Notes: generated by a model from the sequence alone, not told the origin. A stretch of DNA of 64,000 nt from Chloroflexi bacterium CFX4 (GCA_021404685.1 QWHC01000020.1:1-64000), one strand, 5' to 3'; shown: positions 8,192 to 17,047, counted from the stretch's first letter. Program-made: numbers and translations.

Positions 8192-8965
8192 CTATTTCGG
8201 CTTATCGGCGTGCGCCCATCCTTGCCAACCACGTGCCTGCCACGCCGAATAAAGCGCCACCGAGCCAACGCTGGCAACGTTCAGGCTTTCCACATGCCCG
8301 CGCATAGGCAGCGTGATGAGCAGATCGCAGGTATCGCGCACCAAGCGACGCATCCCTTCGCCTTCACTGCCCAAGACCAAGCCTAGTGCAATGTTCAAAT
8401 CAGCCCGATCTATCGGCAGGATGTTTGGCGAAACATCTAAGCCCGCCAGCCACAAGCCATACTCTTTCAGGCGCTTCATCGCCTGCACCAAATTCGGCAC
8501 TTGGGCAATGTGCAGGTGTTCCGCCGCGCCTGATGAGGCATTCACAACGGCAGGCGTAATGCCCACGCCACGCCGATCTTGCATCACGACGCCATGCACA
8601 CCGACGGCATCCGCCGTGCGGAGCAACGTCCCAACGTTTTGTGGGTCTTGCAGCAGGTCAAGCAGCAGCACGAACGGCTTTTCGTTCTGTGCCTCGGCTG
8701 CCTCAAAGATGGTCTCGATCTCGGCATAGGCGTAGGCGCCCACGCGCAGCACCACGCCCTGATGGTTGCCGCCTTTCGCCAGATCGTCCACCATGCGGCG
8801 CGGCACGCGCTTCACGGTTAGGTTGCGTTCCTCTGCCGCCGCCAAAATATCAGCGATCACGCCGCGTTCTTCGGTGCCTTCGGCAAGGATCAGTTGTTGC
8901 AGGCTGCGCTTGCCTGCACGCAGTGTTTCCAGCGCAGCCCACCGCCCAAAGATGATCTCAGACAT
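8192..8965 (-). CDS. rlmB: 23S rRNA (guanosine-2'-O-)-methyltransferase, TrmH/SpoU family
   Basis: A 257-residue SPOUT methyltransferase. The N-terminal substrate-binding domain (1-75) starts with IIFGRWAALETLRAG. The knotted SAM-binding domain shows the three family motifs: LDLLQDPQNVGTLLRTADAVG (about 103-123), LVLGSEGEGMRRLVRD (about 195-210) and LPMRGHVESLNVASVGSVAL (about 216-235). It fits RlmB, which methylates G2251 of 23S rRNA, though paralogous TrmH-like enzymes cannot be excluded. The ATG lies 2 bases after the cysS stop, so the two form an operon. Confidence 0.9.
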   Translation of the reverse strand: MSEIIFGRWAALETLRAGKRSLQQLILAEGTEERGVIADILAAAEERNLTVKRVPRRMVDDLAKGGNHQGVVLRVGAYAYAEIETIFEAAEAQNEKPFVLLLDLLQDPQNVGTLLRTADAVGVHGVVMQDRRGVGITPAVVNASSGAAEHLHIAQVPNLVQAMKRLKEYGLWLAGLDVSPNILPIDRADLNIALGLVLGSEGEGMRRLVRDTCDLLITLPMRGHVESLNVASVGSVALYSAWQARGWQGWAHADKPK

Positions 8966-8967
8966 GC

Positions 8968-10407
8968 CTACTCCAAACGATAGGTCGTGCCATCAGCGCG
9001 ATCTTCCAGCAGCACACCAAGCGCCTTCAATTGATCGCGCACCTGATCGGCACGCGCAAAATTCTTCTCGGCACGCGCCTGTTTCCGCACGTCAATCAGC
9101 AGGCGAATCAGCCCGTCGGTCAGCTTCATATCAATGCTGTGCGCGTCGCCTTGCGGCACAATACCCAATACCTGACCGCCTAGCTCACTATAGGTTGCCT
9201 CAATCGCCGCCAACGTTGGCTTGTTGATCACCTCACCGCTGTTGAGCAGCTTGTTCACTTCACCCGTGAGTGTTTGCAAGGCGGCAAGTGCCATGGGCGC
9301 GTTGAAGTCGTCATCCATCGCCGCAACGAACTGTGCGCGGTGCGCGCTCAGCACGTCGGCAAAGGTATTCTCGCCCTGATCAGGTGCATCGCGCAGTTTA
9401 TCCCGCGTTAGGCGCACTGCACCAACAATGCGCTCCCAGCCACGCTCTGCGGCTTGGAGTGCCTCATCGCTAAAGTCAATCGGATTGGTGTAGTGCGATT
9501 GAAAGATGAAGGTGCGGATGACTTCTGGGCGATAGCGCGCCAGAGCATCCTTAATGGTGGTGTAGTTGCCCAGCGATTTGGACATCTTCTGTCCATCAAC
9601 GGTCAGCGTTCCCACCAAAAGCCAATAATTAGCGAAGGGGACGCCGTTGGCTGCCTCGCTCTGGGCGATTTCGCATTCGTTGTGCGGGAAAATGTTATCT
9701 ATGCCGCCGCCGTGAATATCAAAGGTCTCGCCCAAGTATTTGCGCGACATGGCAGAGCATTCAATGTGCCAGCCGGGATAACCGCGTCCCCATGGGCTGT
9801 TCCACTGCAAAATATGTTCTTCCGGCGCCAAAATCCAAAGCGCGAAATCTTCAGGGTTGCGCTTGCCGCTGCCTTTCAGACGGCGCGAACCTGTCTCTTG
9901 TTCTTCCAAGCGGCGGTTAGAGAGTTTGCCATATTCGCGCCAACTGGTCACATCAAAGTAGACTGCATCCTCAGCCACATAGGCATGACCTTTCTCGATC
10001 AGCACCTCGATCATCTCGATCTGCTCTGGCACATGCGCGCTGGCGCGTGGGCTAATATCGGGGCGCACCACGCCGAGCGCGTCCATATCGGCGAAGTAGC
10101 TGCGTGCGTAAGTCTCCACAATCTGCATGGGCGTGGCAGAAGCTTGGCGCGCCTTCTTCAAGATGCGATCCTCGCCGCTCTCCAGCAGATGCCCAACATC
10201 GGTTAGGTTTTGCACATACAGCACGTCATAGCCGCTAAAACGCAGATAGCGCACGATCACATCGAAGGAAATATAGGATTTGGCGTGTCCGAGATGGGAA
10301 TGATCGTAGACAGTCGGACCGCAGACGTACATATTGACTTTGCCTTCATGGATCGGCACGAAGTCTACTTTTTCGCGGTGCAGCACGTTATAGACGCGCA
10401 GAGGCAT
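8968..10407 (-). CDS. cysS: Cysteinyl-tRNA synthetase
   Basis: A 479-residue class I synthetase that charges tRNA-Cys. Signatures: zinc ligand C in NMYVCGPTVYD, the HIGH-type HSHLGHAKSYISFD, a second zinc segment WHIECSAM, GGGIDNIFPHNECEIAQSEA, and KMSKS in DGQKMSKSLGNY. The C-terminal helical DALR-type domain is complete. The chosen ATG (10407) has AGGAG 8 bases upstream. The frame stays open for 21 further codons, but those lack a ribosome site. It is first gene of a cysS-rlmB operon. Confidence 0.97.
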   Translation of the reverse strand: MPLRVYNVLHREKVDFVPIHEGKVNMYVCGPTVYDHSHLGHAKSYISFDVIVRYLRFSGYDVLYVQNLTDVGHLLESGEDRILKKARQASATPMQIVETYARSYFADMDALGVVRPDISPRASAHVPEQIEMIEVLIEKGHAYVAEDAVYFDVTSWREYGKLSNRRLEEQETGSRRLKGSGKRNPEDFALWILAPEEHILQWNSPWGRGYPGWHIECSAMSRKYLGETFDIHGGGIDNIFPHNECEIAQSEAANGVPFANYWLLVGTLTVDGQKMSKSLGNYTTIKDALARYRPEVIRTFIFQSHYTNPIDFSDEALQAAERGWERIVGAVRLTRDKLRDAPDQGENTFADVLSAHRAQFVAAMDDDFNAPMALAALQTLTGEVNKLLNSGEVINKPTLAAIEATYSELGGQVLGIVPQGDAHSIDMKLTDGLIRLLIDVRKQARAEKNFARADQVRDQLKALGVLLEDRADGTTYRLE

Positions 10408-10452
10408 ACAGGAAACTCCTGAACGGTGTGTATAAAGGTTGCTTAGCAGCGT

Positions 10453-10461
10453 ATTGTACCA
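10453..10461 (-). promoter_or_regulatory. Extended -10 promoter of cysS (TGGTACAAT)
   Basis: On the minus strand TGG-TACAAT matches the extended -10 form TGnTANAAT, about 45 bases before the cysS ATG, giving a leader of about 40 bases. No -35 is evident; the upstream side is the terminator hairpin of the previous operon. Confidence 0.45.
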
Positions 10462-10467
10462 CAAAGG

Positions 10468-10494
10468 CAAGGGCGCTTTCTAAAGGCGCCCTTG
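10468..10494 (-). terminator. Hairpin terminator of the DUF1028-HAD-protease operon
   Basis: Perfect 9-bp stem CAAGGGCGC/GCGCCCTTG with a 9-base loop that can pair further, 16 bases after the stop of the metalloprotease gene. On the minus strand it runs into CCTTTGTGG, a poor T-tract. It separates that operon from cysS. Confidence 0.6.
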
Positions 10495-10510
10495 CTCAAG
10501 CGGAAAGCCC

Positions 10511-11740
10511 TTAACGGCTGGGCGTTGGCTCGTAGGTTGGTGTGGGTGGCAGGAAGAAGGGCAACGTTGGCAGCGGCGTTGGCACCTCAGGGTTGACTGC
10601 GCCAAGCCACGTGCGGAAGGCAGTTTCCATCTCGATGAAGCTGACATTCGAGATTGTCTCTAGCGCGGCGCGCTGCGTGCGCCCGCTCCGAATGAATTCC
10701 CAGACGCGGCGATGTGCATCTGCGCCGTAGGTCTCGGTCAGCCACACCCAGAACATATAGCCTACGTCGTATGCCTCGCGCCCGCCGGGGCCTTGCTCTT
10801 GCAAGGATGGTAGCGTGCCAGCCTGCGCCCAGCGCCGCACGCGCTGCTCAATGCGCGGACCTGAGGTTAGCTCGAAGAAAGTGGCGTTGCCTTCAATGAA
10901 CCAGCGCAAGCCCGCTGTGCCGCCATTGGCATATTGATACAAATGCGCCACCTCGTGCAGCACGGTATCGTTCGCCACTTCTTCAATGGGCTGGATGATC
11001 GGATCGTAGACCTGTGCCGTGGCGCCCCACGTTTGGCTGGTCTGCCCAACCACCACGATACCGCCGCCAACCGTGCCGCGTCCTGGCGACCACTCGCCCC
11101 ACGTCTCAAAGTTGGCGTAAATGATTGCACGCGGCTTGTAGCCAAGCGGATTTGCCCAGTTCGCCTCGAAGAAGGGGCGCTGGCGCTCCATCGCGGCGAT
11201 GGTCATCGGTCCGATGCGATCTGGCACGCCTTCCTGCCAAAAGATGATGATGTCGTCGGATTCCATGCGCTTCCAATTGCGCGTGTTATCAGCATATTCA
11301 TCGTATTGGCGCGGCGTTTCGTAGATGTTGCCCGCCTCATCTTGCAGCAACCACCAATATTCAACGCCTGCCCACTGCGGCACGGCATCGCCCGGCGCAC
11401 GTTCCCAAACGGCGGTCATCTGCGTGCCGCTTTCGTCAATGGTGGCAATGCGGCGCGTGCGGCTGCTGACGGGCGAATGCCGCCAAATGGCAGCCGCGCT
11501 GACGATCTTGCCGCCCGTGCTGGTTGCTTCTAGGGTAAAGGTGAACCCATTCGGAAAATTGCTCTCAAAGGTGCTGTTTAGGATTTCCCATGTAGCGCTG
11601 CCGCCGTTATTAGTCGGGCTTGGCTGCGGCGTGGCGGTCGAGAGGAAGCCGCTCTGCGCCATCGCCGGGAAGCTGACCACCACTAAGGCTGCCACCAGCA
11701 GCACGGCAACAAGGCTGAAAAACACTTCACGTTTGAACAT
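10511..11740 (-). CDS. Secreted zinc metalloprotease (gluzincin, peptidase MA-like)
   Basis: A 409-residue exported protein. The signal peptide is about 1-29 (VLLVAALVVVSFPAMAQSG). The N-terminal half is beta-rich, with an Ig-like region at about 45-145. The zincin motif is HEVAH at 262-266, with the third ligand probably Glu283 in WFIEGNATFFE, the gluzincin pattern of peptidase MA-like proteins. The C-terminus is a Pro/Thr tail with PTPTYEPTP. It is a paralogue of the gene upstream and shares its N-terminal domain pattern, active site and tail. Last gene of the operon, before the hairpin at 10468. Substrate unknown. Confidence 0.8.
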   Translation of the reverse strand: MFKREVFFSLVAVLLVAALVVVSFPAMAQSGFLSTATPQPSPTNNGGSATWEILNSTFESNFPNGFTFTLEATSTGGKIVSAAAIWRHSPVSSRTRRIATIDESGTQMTAVWERAPGDAVPQWAGVEYWWLLQDEAGNIYETPRQYDEYADNTRNWKRMESDDIIIFWQEGVPDRIGPMTIAAMERQRPFFEANWANPLGYKPRAIIYANFETWGEWSPGRGTVGGGIVVVGQTSQTWGATAQVYDPIIQPIEEVANDTVLHEVAHLYQYANGGTAGLRWFIEGNATFFELTSGPRIEQRVRRWAQAGTLPSLQEQGPGGREAYDVGYMFWVWLTETYGADAHRRVWEFIRSGRTQRAALETISNVSFIEMETAFRTWLGAVNPEVPTPLPTLPFFLPPTPTYEPTPSR

Positions 11741-11773
11741 TACACATATACTCCATCAAGGTTGAATTGCCAC

Positions 11774-13027
11774 TCACGGGCGACGCGGCGTCGGCTCGTA
11801 AGTTGGCGTCGGGAAGAAGAACAAGGTCGGCGTTGGTGCGAAGGTCGGCGGAATCTCGCGCAAGCCAAGCCAGTTGCGCCAAGCGATCTCATAGTCGGTC
11901 ATGCTCAGCTTGGTGACGGTCTCCATTGCTGTTTCAAAGGGCTTGCCCTCATTCACCAAGCGGATGATCGCGCCGAGGCTTTCCACGCCCCAGCGCTCAT
12001 ACAGGAAGGCGACCAAGGATGCCGCTTGCGCGTACCAATCGCGCACACGCGGCAGATCATTGCGCCCGATGATGGTGCGCGCATCCATCACCGCAAGCCG
12101 TTCAAGCTGTCCCGTCCGCGCTAGGAGGCGCACACGGTCAATTTCTTCTGGCACGCCCTCCAATTCGTTGTTGACAGCTTGCCCTTCATTAAACCAGATC
12201 GGAATGGCACTGGTGCGCGATCCCATCCAGTAGTTCAGGAAGGCGTGCGCCAATTCGTGCGGAATAAGCTGATTGAAGAACCAACGGCGGCGCTCGGCAG
12301 CTACCTCTGCTTGGCAGGCGGCATCGCAGTTGGCAATGCTGGCGGCACGGTTTTCGTCCAACCAGCCCAGCGTGATGCTGCCAATCGCCACGCCACCGAT
12401 CCAGCTTTGGCAGAACATGCCGTAGATCGTGCAGAAATCGTCCTGTGTGTTGTAAACGACCACGCGCAGCTCATCCTCAGGCGTGAAGCCCGTTGCCTGT
12501 GCGGTGTGGTCAAAGCCACGCCGCGCCACATCCAGCAGTGCTTCACCAAAGGCAGCCTCGCGGTCATACCAATAGACGGCAACTTTGCCATCGCTCAGCG
12601 TTTGCCAAGCGCGTGTGCTGTCGCTGATCTCCGCCTGCACCTCCGGCGTGCGGTAACGGTTGCCCTGATCGTCTATCAGCTCCCAACGGTAGAAAATGAC
12701 CTGCCAAGGCGGCATGGTCTCAAAGCGCATCTCCCAGACGTATTCAAGGTCAACCTGCTCAGCGGGCGCTTTGACCTCAACGCGATAGGCAAGGTTGGCA
12801 CTGAACGACCGCACACGCCAAATGATGCGCGCCGCGATGATATTGCCAACTTCGCTGCGCGCCGTGATGCGGAAGATGAATGAATCACGGTAGCGGCTCT
12901 CGACGGATTGCTCAATGACGGTGATCGGCTCATCGGCACGGACAGGCACGGTGTAGGTCAGCGCCGCCACGCCTGATAGAATCAAGCACACGGCAAGGTA
13001 TAGGTGGATAAAACGCACAGACTTCAT
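11774..13027 (-). CDS. Secreted zinc metalloprotease (gluzincin), paralogue of the next gene
   Basis: A 417-residue exported protein with signal peptide of about 1-31 (ILSGVAALTYTVPVRA). A beta-rich domain (35-145) precedes the peptidase domain. HELAH is at 257-261 and Glu281 in WFNEGQAVNNE is the likely third zinc ligand. Four Cys residues (199, 206, 234, 238) in an insert before HELAH are absent from the sister gene and may form disulfides. The tail has FFFPTPTYEPTP, almost the same as the paralogue. AGGTGATG precedes the ATG. It lies 15 bases after the HAD gene and 33 before its paralogue, in one operon. Confidence 0.8.
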   Translation of the reverse strand: MKSVRFIHLYLAVCLILSGVAALTYTVPVRADEPITVIEQSVESRYRDSFIFRITARSEVGNIIAARIIWRVRSFSANLAYRVEVKAPAEQVDLEYVWEMRFETMPPWQVIFYRWELIDDQGNRYRTPEVQAEISDSTRAWQTLSDGKVAVYWYDREAAFGEALLDVARRGFDHTAQATGFTPEDELRVVVYNTQDDFCTIYGMFCQSWIGGVAIGSITLGWLDENRAASIANCDAACQAEVAAERRRWFFNQLIPHELAHAFLNYWMGSRTSAIPIWFNEGQAVNNELEGVPEEIDRVRLLARTGQLERLAVMDARTIIGRNDLPRVRDWYAQAASLVAFLYERWGVESLGAIIRLVNEGKPFETAMETVTKLSMTDYEIAWRNWLGLREIPPTFAPTPTLFFFPTPTYEPTPRRP

Positions 13028-13042
13028 AACAACATCACCTGC

Positions 13043-13834
13043 TTAAACGGACGATTGCCACGCCGCCAAGAGCGCGGCGAGGTCTGCATATACGGCATCG
13101 GGCGTGATGGTGGTGGCTTCATCGGCACGGCTAATGCCCGTCAGCACGAGTGCGTTTTTCATGCCAACGCCCTGCGCGCCAAGGATATCGGTGTCCAAGC
13201 GATCACCGACCATAAGCGTTTGCGCAGGCAGCGTGCCGAAATAACGCAGCGCTGCCTCGAACATCGGTGCGGCGGGCTTGCCGATCATGTGCGGCGCACA
13301 GCCTGTCATAGTGGCAACGGCGCTCACGATGGCACCGGCGCCGGGCGTGATCACGCCGTTGGGCATCGGAAAAGTGACATCGCCATTGGTGGCGATGAAA
13401 GCTGCGCCTGCTAAAATGCGCTGCCCGGCGATGCTCAGCTTTTCGTAGGTCAGGTTGCGATCCAAGCCAACCACGACAATTTGGGCGTGATCGGGATCGA
13501 AGGGGTAGCCATGCGCGGTGATCAGGTCAATCAGGTTTTGGCTGCCAACGGCATAGAAAGGCGTACCTTGCGGAAAGCGGCGCACGATCTCGGCGGCAGT
13601 CACCGCGCCAGAGGTAATGACTTGCTCTGCTGTGGCGGGAATGCCAAAGGCTGCCAAGCGCGTGATGTATTGATCGGGCGTGCGCGTGCTGTTGTTGGTG
13701 ATAAAGGCGTAGGGAATACCCTGATCGCGCAGAAAGCCGAAAAAGGCTGGCACAGCAGGCAGCCGTTCGTCTTCGCGCCACACAACGCCATCTAAATCGA
13801 GCGCACAGGCGCGAAGCGTGCTTAGATTGAGCAT
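13043..13834 (-). CDS. HAD-superfamily type IIA hydrolase (NagD/phosphoglycolate phosphatase-like)
   Basis: A 263-residue cytoplasmic phosphatase. Motif I is LDLDGVVW (D17 nucleophile, D19), motif II ITNNST, then a C2-type cap (about 80-180) and motif IV LMVGDRLDTDILGAQ. The NNS/T after motif II and the cap position place it in the NagD/PGP subgroup acting on sugar or glycerol phosphates. The ATG abuts the stop of the DUF1028 gene with no gap, implying coupling. Exact substrate unknown. Confidence 0.88.
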   Translation of the reverse strand: MLNLSTLRACALDLDGVVWREDERLPAVPAFFGFLRDQGIPYAFITNNSTRTPDQYITRLAAFGIPATAEQVITSGAVTAAEIVRRFPQGTPFYAVGSQNLIDLITAHGYPFDPDHAQIVVVGLDRNLTYEKLSIAGQRILAGAAFIATNGDVTFPMPNGVITPGAGAIVSAVATMTGCAPHMIGKPAAPMFEAALRYFGTLPAQTLMVGDRLDTDILGAQGVGMKNALVLTGISRADEATTITPDAVYADLAALLAAWQSSV

Positions 13835-14707
13835 TTAGCCTTGCACTCCAAAGCGTTTGCGAATGAATTCGAGCGCCACTGGATCAATCAGATCGGGATG
13901 ATCGTCAGGCGTCCAGCGCTCCTCTAGATTTTCCATGCCGACGAACGACCAAAAGCCTTCCTGCGCTGCCTCGTCCCAAATGCCATCCACCTCACCGTTA
14001 TAGTGACCTGTCCGCTTGAGGATCGCCTTGAGTTCGGCTGCTAACGGCGCGTTGATCGGAATGCGCGCTGATGGTTCGGATTTGCCGAAATAAAGGCGGT
14101 GCATCTCGACCAGATCGCGCAGGCGCACCACAGGATCATCGTGATCATCCACACGCAAATCCAGCAGCCGATCATTATCGCCGCCGTAGCCGCCGCCTGC
14201 CTTCACCACCAGCACACCGGCTGACTGCTTGCCGCGCTTATCACCACCGGCGCGGTCGCCCGCGTAAAGCGCCGCCACCAACCGATCTGCCAACGCGCCG
14301 CCGCTGCTTTGGTAGGCATCTGCCATCGCCTCAATGACGTGCCGTCCCGCTAAAATGTTCCCTTGGCAGGTGAAGCCTTCGCCAACGAAATGTCCGGCAT
14401 AGTCAAAGCATTCTGCGCCGCTGTGCGCGGCGGCACCCCCTTGTGCGTCTACTAAGCCCACTTGCCGATGCTCTGCCTCAGGATCGGCAGCCAAGAGTTT
14501 GGCAAGTGTTTCCTCAGCGCGCAAACCGTCTGCCATCAGCGCCAAGCCTTCCAAGCCAAAGCTGACTTTGGCGAATGCCTGTGTTGCAACGGCACCGGCG
14601 CCGGCGCGCGCCCAACTGACGACAGCCGCCGCCGCCAAAAACTTGCTGGCAACTGCCACGCCCCAGCTTTGCGCTTGCCCATCGTATGCGACGATTGAAA
14701 ATGTCAT
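13835..14707 (-). CDS. DUF1028 (Ntn-hydrolase-fold) protein with C-terminal peptidoglycan-binding-like domain
   Basis: A 290-residue protein. Residues 1-200 are a DUF1028 domain: it opens MTFSIVAYD, then WGVAVASKFLAAAAVVSWARAG, FTCQGNILAG and DRAGGDKRGKQSAGVLV, all typical. The C-terminal 70 residues (ELKAILKRTGHYNGEVDGIWDEAAQEGFWSFVGMEN) resemble a peptidoglycan-binding helical domain, as often fused to DUF1028. No signal peptide is visible. It heads an operon with the HAD hydrolase and two secreted proteases. Its enzymatic activity is not known. Confidence 0.82.
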   Translation of the reverse strand: MTFSIVAYDGQAQSWGVAVASKFLAAAAVVSWARAGAGAVATQAFAKVSFGLEGLALMADGLRAEETLAKLLAADPEAEHRQVGLVDAQGGAAAHSGAECFDYAGHFVGEGFTCQGNILAGRHVIEAMADAYQSSGGALADRLVAALYAGDRAGGDKRGKQSAGVLVVKAGGGYGGDNDRLLDLRVDDHDDPVVRLRDLVEMHRLYFGKSEPSARIPINAPLAAELKAILKRTGHYNGEVDGIWDEAAQEGFWSFVGMENLEERWTPDDHPDLIDPVALEFIRKRFGVQG

Positions 14708-14736
14708 GCCCTATGCCCTTTCGCGGATTATTGCTA

Positions 14737-14767
14737 AGTATACCGAAAAAGCAGCGCGGTGTGGCAA
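14737..14767 (-). promoter_or_regulatory. Candidate promoter of the DUF1028 operon
   Basis: On the minus strand TTGCCA (14767-14762), a 19-base spacer and TATACT (14742-14737) lie about 30 bases before the DUF1028 ATG. The -35 matches consensus at 5 of 6 and the -10 at 5 of 6; the spacer is slightly long. Confidence 0.45.
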
Positions 14768-14920
14768 ATCTGAGCAGACGTTAAGGCGCACCGCATACTT
14801 GGTAGCGCGGACGGCGACTTTGGGTTCACCCTAAATTGCTGGTCAGAGAAGGGCGCTGCTGTGTTGGCGTTCCCAGCGCATACACTTAGCAAGCGATTAA
14901 GGTGGATATGATAGGTTTTG

Positions 14921-14949
14921 CCTGTGGAGGGTGCTGTGCGCTCCACAGG
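14921..14949. other. Perfect stem-loop, role uncertain
   Basis: CCTGTGGAG and CTCCACAGG form a perfect 9-bp stem around an 11-base loop, 46 bases after the stop of the Gfo/Idh gene. Neither strand shows a T-tract, so it may be a factor-assisted terminator or RNA-stability element. Confidence 0.45.
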
Positions 14950-14995
14950 CGGTGATTTTGCGCGAACGTTCCGCTATGCGTTTTTGAGATAAGGG

Positions 14996-16087
14996 CTACA
15001 CAAGCAGCCGCGCTGTGCTGTCCAACGAGAGCGCTGCTGGACGTTCGCAACGGCTGCCCAGCGTGACATAACTGCCGCTGTTGTATGCCTGCTCAAACGC
15101 CAACATCACCTCTAAGACATGGTAGGCAAGTTGCCCGCTGGCACGGTGCGGACGCCCTTCCAAAATGCCGTGCGCCATATCTGCTAAACCAATGCCACGC
15201 GCCCATTCTGCGGGATAGGGGATCGGCAGCACTTCCCAATCGTGCTTATCAGGCACATAGAGGCGTGTCTCGGTTGGGTGGAAGCCATTCGGATCAGGGA
15301 TGGTGAGCGTGCCTGAAGCGCCGTACACCTCCATAATGGGCAGCTTGTGTCCCCAAACATCAAAGCTGGTGATGAGCGTGGCGCTCACGCCGGACTCAAA
15401 CTCAAGCACGCCGGTGTAGTGCGTCGGCGTGCTGACGGGTATGCTATGCCCATCGCCAGCGGTGCGCGTCGGGAAGGATGCCCGCGCCACACCGCTGACC
15501 CGTGCCACCGCACCGAACAGGTTTACCAAACAAGTGACGTAGTAAGGACCCATATCCAGCATAGGTCCGCCGCCATGCGCGTAGAAGAAATCCGGATTAG
15601 GGTGCCAGCGTTCAGGTCCGTGTTGGGCGTGAAAGCCCACAGCTGCTACTGGCGCACCGATCAAGCCGTCGTCCAGCGCTTTGCGCGCCGTTTGGTGCTG
15701 CCCAAACAGGAAGGTATCGGGCGCGCAGCCCACCCGTAAGCCGTTCGACTGGGCGAGGTCTAACATTGCTTTGGCATCGCTCAGCGAGATTGCCAGCGGC
15801 TTTTCTGAATAGACATGCTTGCCTTTGTGCAGCGCCTGCAAGCTGATTTCGGCATGAACAGCGGGAATGGTCAGGTTCACTACGATCTCAATGTTCGGAT
15901 CGTCTAGCAGATCTTGCACGCTGCAAGCGGCGATGCCGTTATCCGCTGCCACTTGGTGTGCCTTTGCCATATCGAGATCGGCACACGCCACAAGGTTAAG
16001 CACGTCAAAGGCACGGCAGCCTTTGATATAGGCAGGGCTGATGTTGCCCACACCAATCAGCCCAACGTTAAACTTCTTTTCAGGCAT
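14996..16087 (-). CDS. Gfo/Idh/MocA-family NAD(P)-dependent oxidoreductase
   Basis: A 363-residue cytoplasmic dehydrogenase. The N-terminal Rossmann fold has FNVGLIGVGNISPAYIKG; the signature EKPLA follows in KHVYSEKPLAISL (about 90-103). The C-terminal substrate domain holds GGGPMLDMGPYYVTCLVNLFG and ends with ASGQLAYHVLEVMLAFEQAYNSG, as in sugar or inositol dehydrogenases of this family. It stands alone, with a promoter at 16143-16172. Substrate unknown. Confidence 0.92.
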   Translation of the reverse strand: MPEKKFNVGLIGVGNISPAYIKGCRAFDVLNLVACADLDMAKAHQVAADNGIAACSVQDLLDDPNIEIVVNLTIPAVHAEISLQALHKGKHVYSEKPLAISLSDAKAMLDLAQSNGLRVGCAPDTFLFGQHQTARKALDDGLIGAPVAAVGFHAQHGPERWHPNPDFFYAHGGGPMLDMGPYYVTCLVNLFGAVARVSGVARASFPTRTAGDGHSIPVSTPTHYTGVLEFESGVSATLITSFDVWGHKLPIMEVYGASGTLTIPDPNGFHPTETRLYVPDKHDWEVLPIPYPAEWARGIGLADMAHGILEGRPHRASGQLAYHVLEVMLAFEQAYNSGSYVTLGSRCERPAALSLDSTARLLV

Positions 16088-16142
16088 TCTAACCAGCTTT
16101 CTGCGGTACTAAAGGGATTCGATAGCTGCGGCAACTGCTTAA

Positions 16143-16172
16143 ATTATAGCCCTGCGCGGCGGAAGCGGGCAA
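16143..16172 (-). promoter_or_regulatory. Promoter of the Gfo/Idh oxidoreductase gene
   Basis: Minus strand: TTGCCC (16172-16167), 18-base spacer, perfect TATAAT (16148-16143). The expected leader is about 50 bases to the ATG at 16087. Confidence 0.5.
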
Positions 16173-16257
16173 GGTGCAGCCATGCAGTAACTTGTGGGTG
16201 AGAGCCTATAACTCAATGAGGAAGCGCGGGACGGGACTTGGCGCGCCCATGGTTGCT

Positions 16258-16620
16258 TTAACCAAGCGCCACCACAAAGGCGATGGCGTGTGTTTCTGTA
16301 TGGCTCAGACTCACTTCCCATGCCGCGAGATGCAGAGCGCGGGCAAGGTCTGCTGCTGCGCCGTGCAGCCTTAGAATCGGTCTGCCGCGTGCGTCGCAAT
16401 CTATCTCCAGATCAACCCAACGCACGTCGCCAATGCCTGTGCCAAGCGCTTTGGCAGCTGCCTCTTTAGCGGCAAAGCGTGCGGCAAGGCGCTGCGGCTG
16501 TTCGGCGCAAATCTCGCGTTCGCGCTCGGTGAAAAAGCGCGCATAGAAGCGCTCGCCGTGCCGCGCTAAGGCACGGCGAACGCGCTCCACCTCGATCATA
16601 TCCACGCCGATCCGCAGCAT
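16258..16620 (-). CDS. acpS: Holo-[acyl-carrier-protein] synthase
   Basis: A 120-residue cytoplasmic enzyme that transfers 4'-phosphopantetheine from CoA to acyl carrier protein. The AcpS signatures are clear: GVDMIEVERVRRAL at the N-terminus (Asp for Mg) and FAAKEAAAKALGTGI at about 48-62 (Glu and Lys of the active site), then WEVSLSHTETHAIAFVVA at the end. Length is normal. It starts 11 bases after the stop of an unknown small gene, probably in one operon. Confidence 0.95.
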   Translation of the reverse strand: MLRIGVDMIEVERVRRALARHGERFYARFFTEREREICAEQPQRLAARFAAKEAAAKALGTGIGDVRWVDLEIDCDARGRPILRLHGAAADLARALHLAAWEVSLSHTETHAIAFVVALG

Positions 16621-16631
16621 GGGGTGTGCTT

Positions 16632-16961
16632 TCAGGTGAGCAGGAAGGCTTCTTCACGTGGTTTGGGCAGTAAATGCTCTGGGATAGGCTCAACACGCGC
16701 CTCGACATAGCGGAAGCGCGTTTGTTCCAAGCCGCGCTTGGTCACGGCGCGCACTTCGCGGCGCTCGACCAAGGTGATGCGTAAGTTGCGGGTTGGCAGT
16801 GTGTAACGGGTGTGCCATTCGTTGCCAACCGCCACACGGAAAATATCAAGGCGGCACTTGGGATCAAGGTTGCGAATGTGCCACTTGGCACGGTTAAACC
16901 GCATTTTGGCAAGCCGCTTTGCCAGTTCGTCTATCTCATACTGCCCCATGATAATCGGCAT
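16632..16961 (-). CDS. Unknown 109-residue protein preceding acpS
   Basis: No family recognised. The protein is basic and largely beta/alpha mixed (YEIDELAKRLAKMRFNRAKWHIRNLD, then a strand-rich middle and an RFRYVEARVEPIPEHLLPKPREE tail). I start it at ATG 16961 because GGAG lies 8 bases upstream; a GTG at 17021 would overlap the extended -10 box. It is soluble and shares an operon with acpS, which is the only functional clue. Confidence 0.6.
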   Translation of the reverse strand: MPIIMGQYEIDELAKRLAKMRFNRAKWHIRNLDPKCRLDIFRVAVGNEWHTRYTLPTRNLRITLVERREVRAVTKRGLEQTRFRYVEARVEPIPEHLLPKPREEAFLLT

Positions 16962-17011
16962 ATCAAGCGCTCCGTTGCTGCTGAGTGTGATTCCTTCACT
17001 TCTTGCGGCAT

Positions 17012-17020
17012 ATTGTAACA
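17012..17020 (-). promoter_or_regulatory. Extended -10 promoter (TGTTACAAT) of the unknown-acpS unit
   Basis: Minus strand TGT-TACAAT lies about 50 bases before ATG 16961. It has the same form as boxes before cysS, the PIN-TRAM gene and the epimerase. No clear -35. Confidence 0.45.
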
Positions 17021-17047
17021 CGCTTTGTGCCGAAAGGTGGGATCAAA

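Noticed and set aside
9454..10206. Long plus-strand open frame opposite cysS
   Set aside because: It lies entirely within the clear cysS gene, and its protein has no recognisable features.
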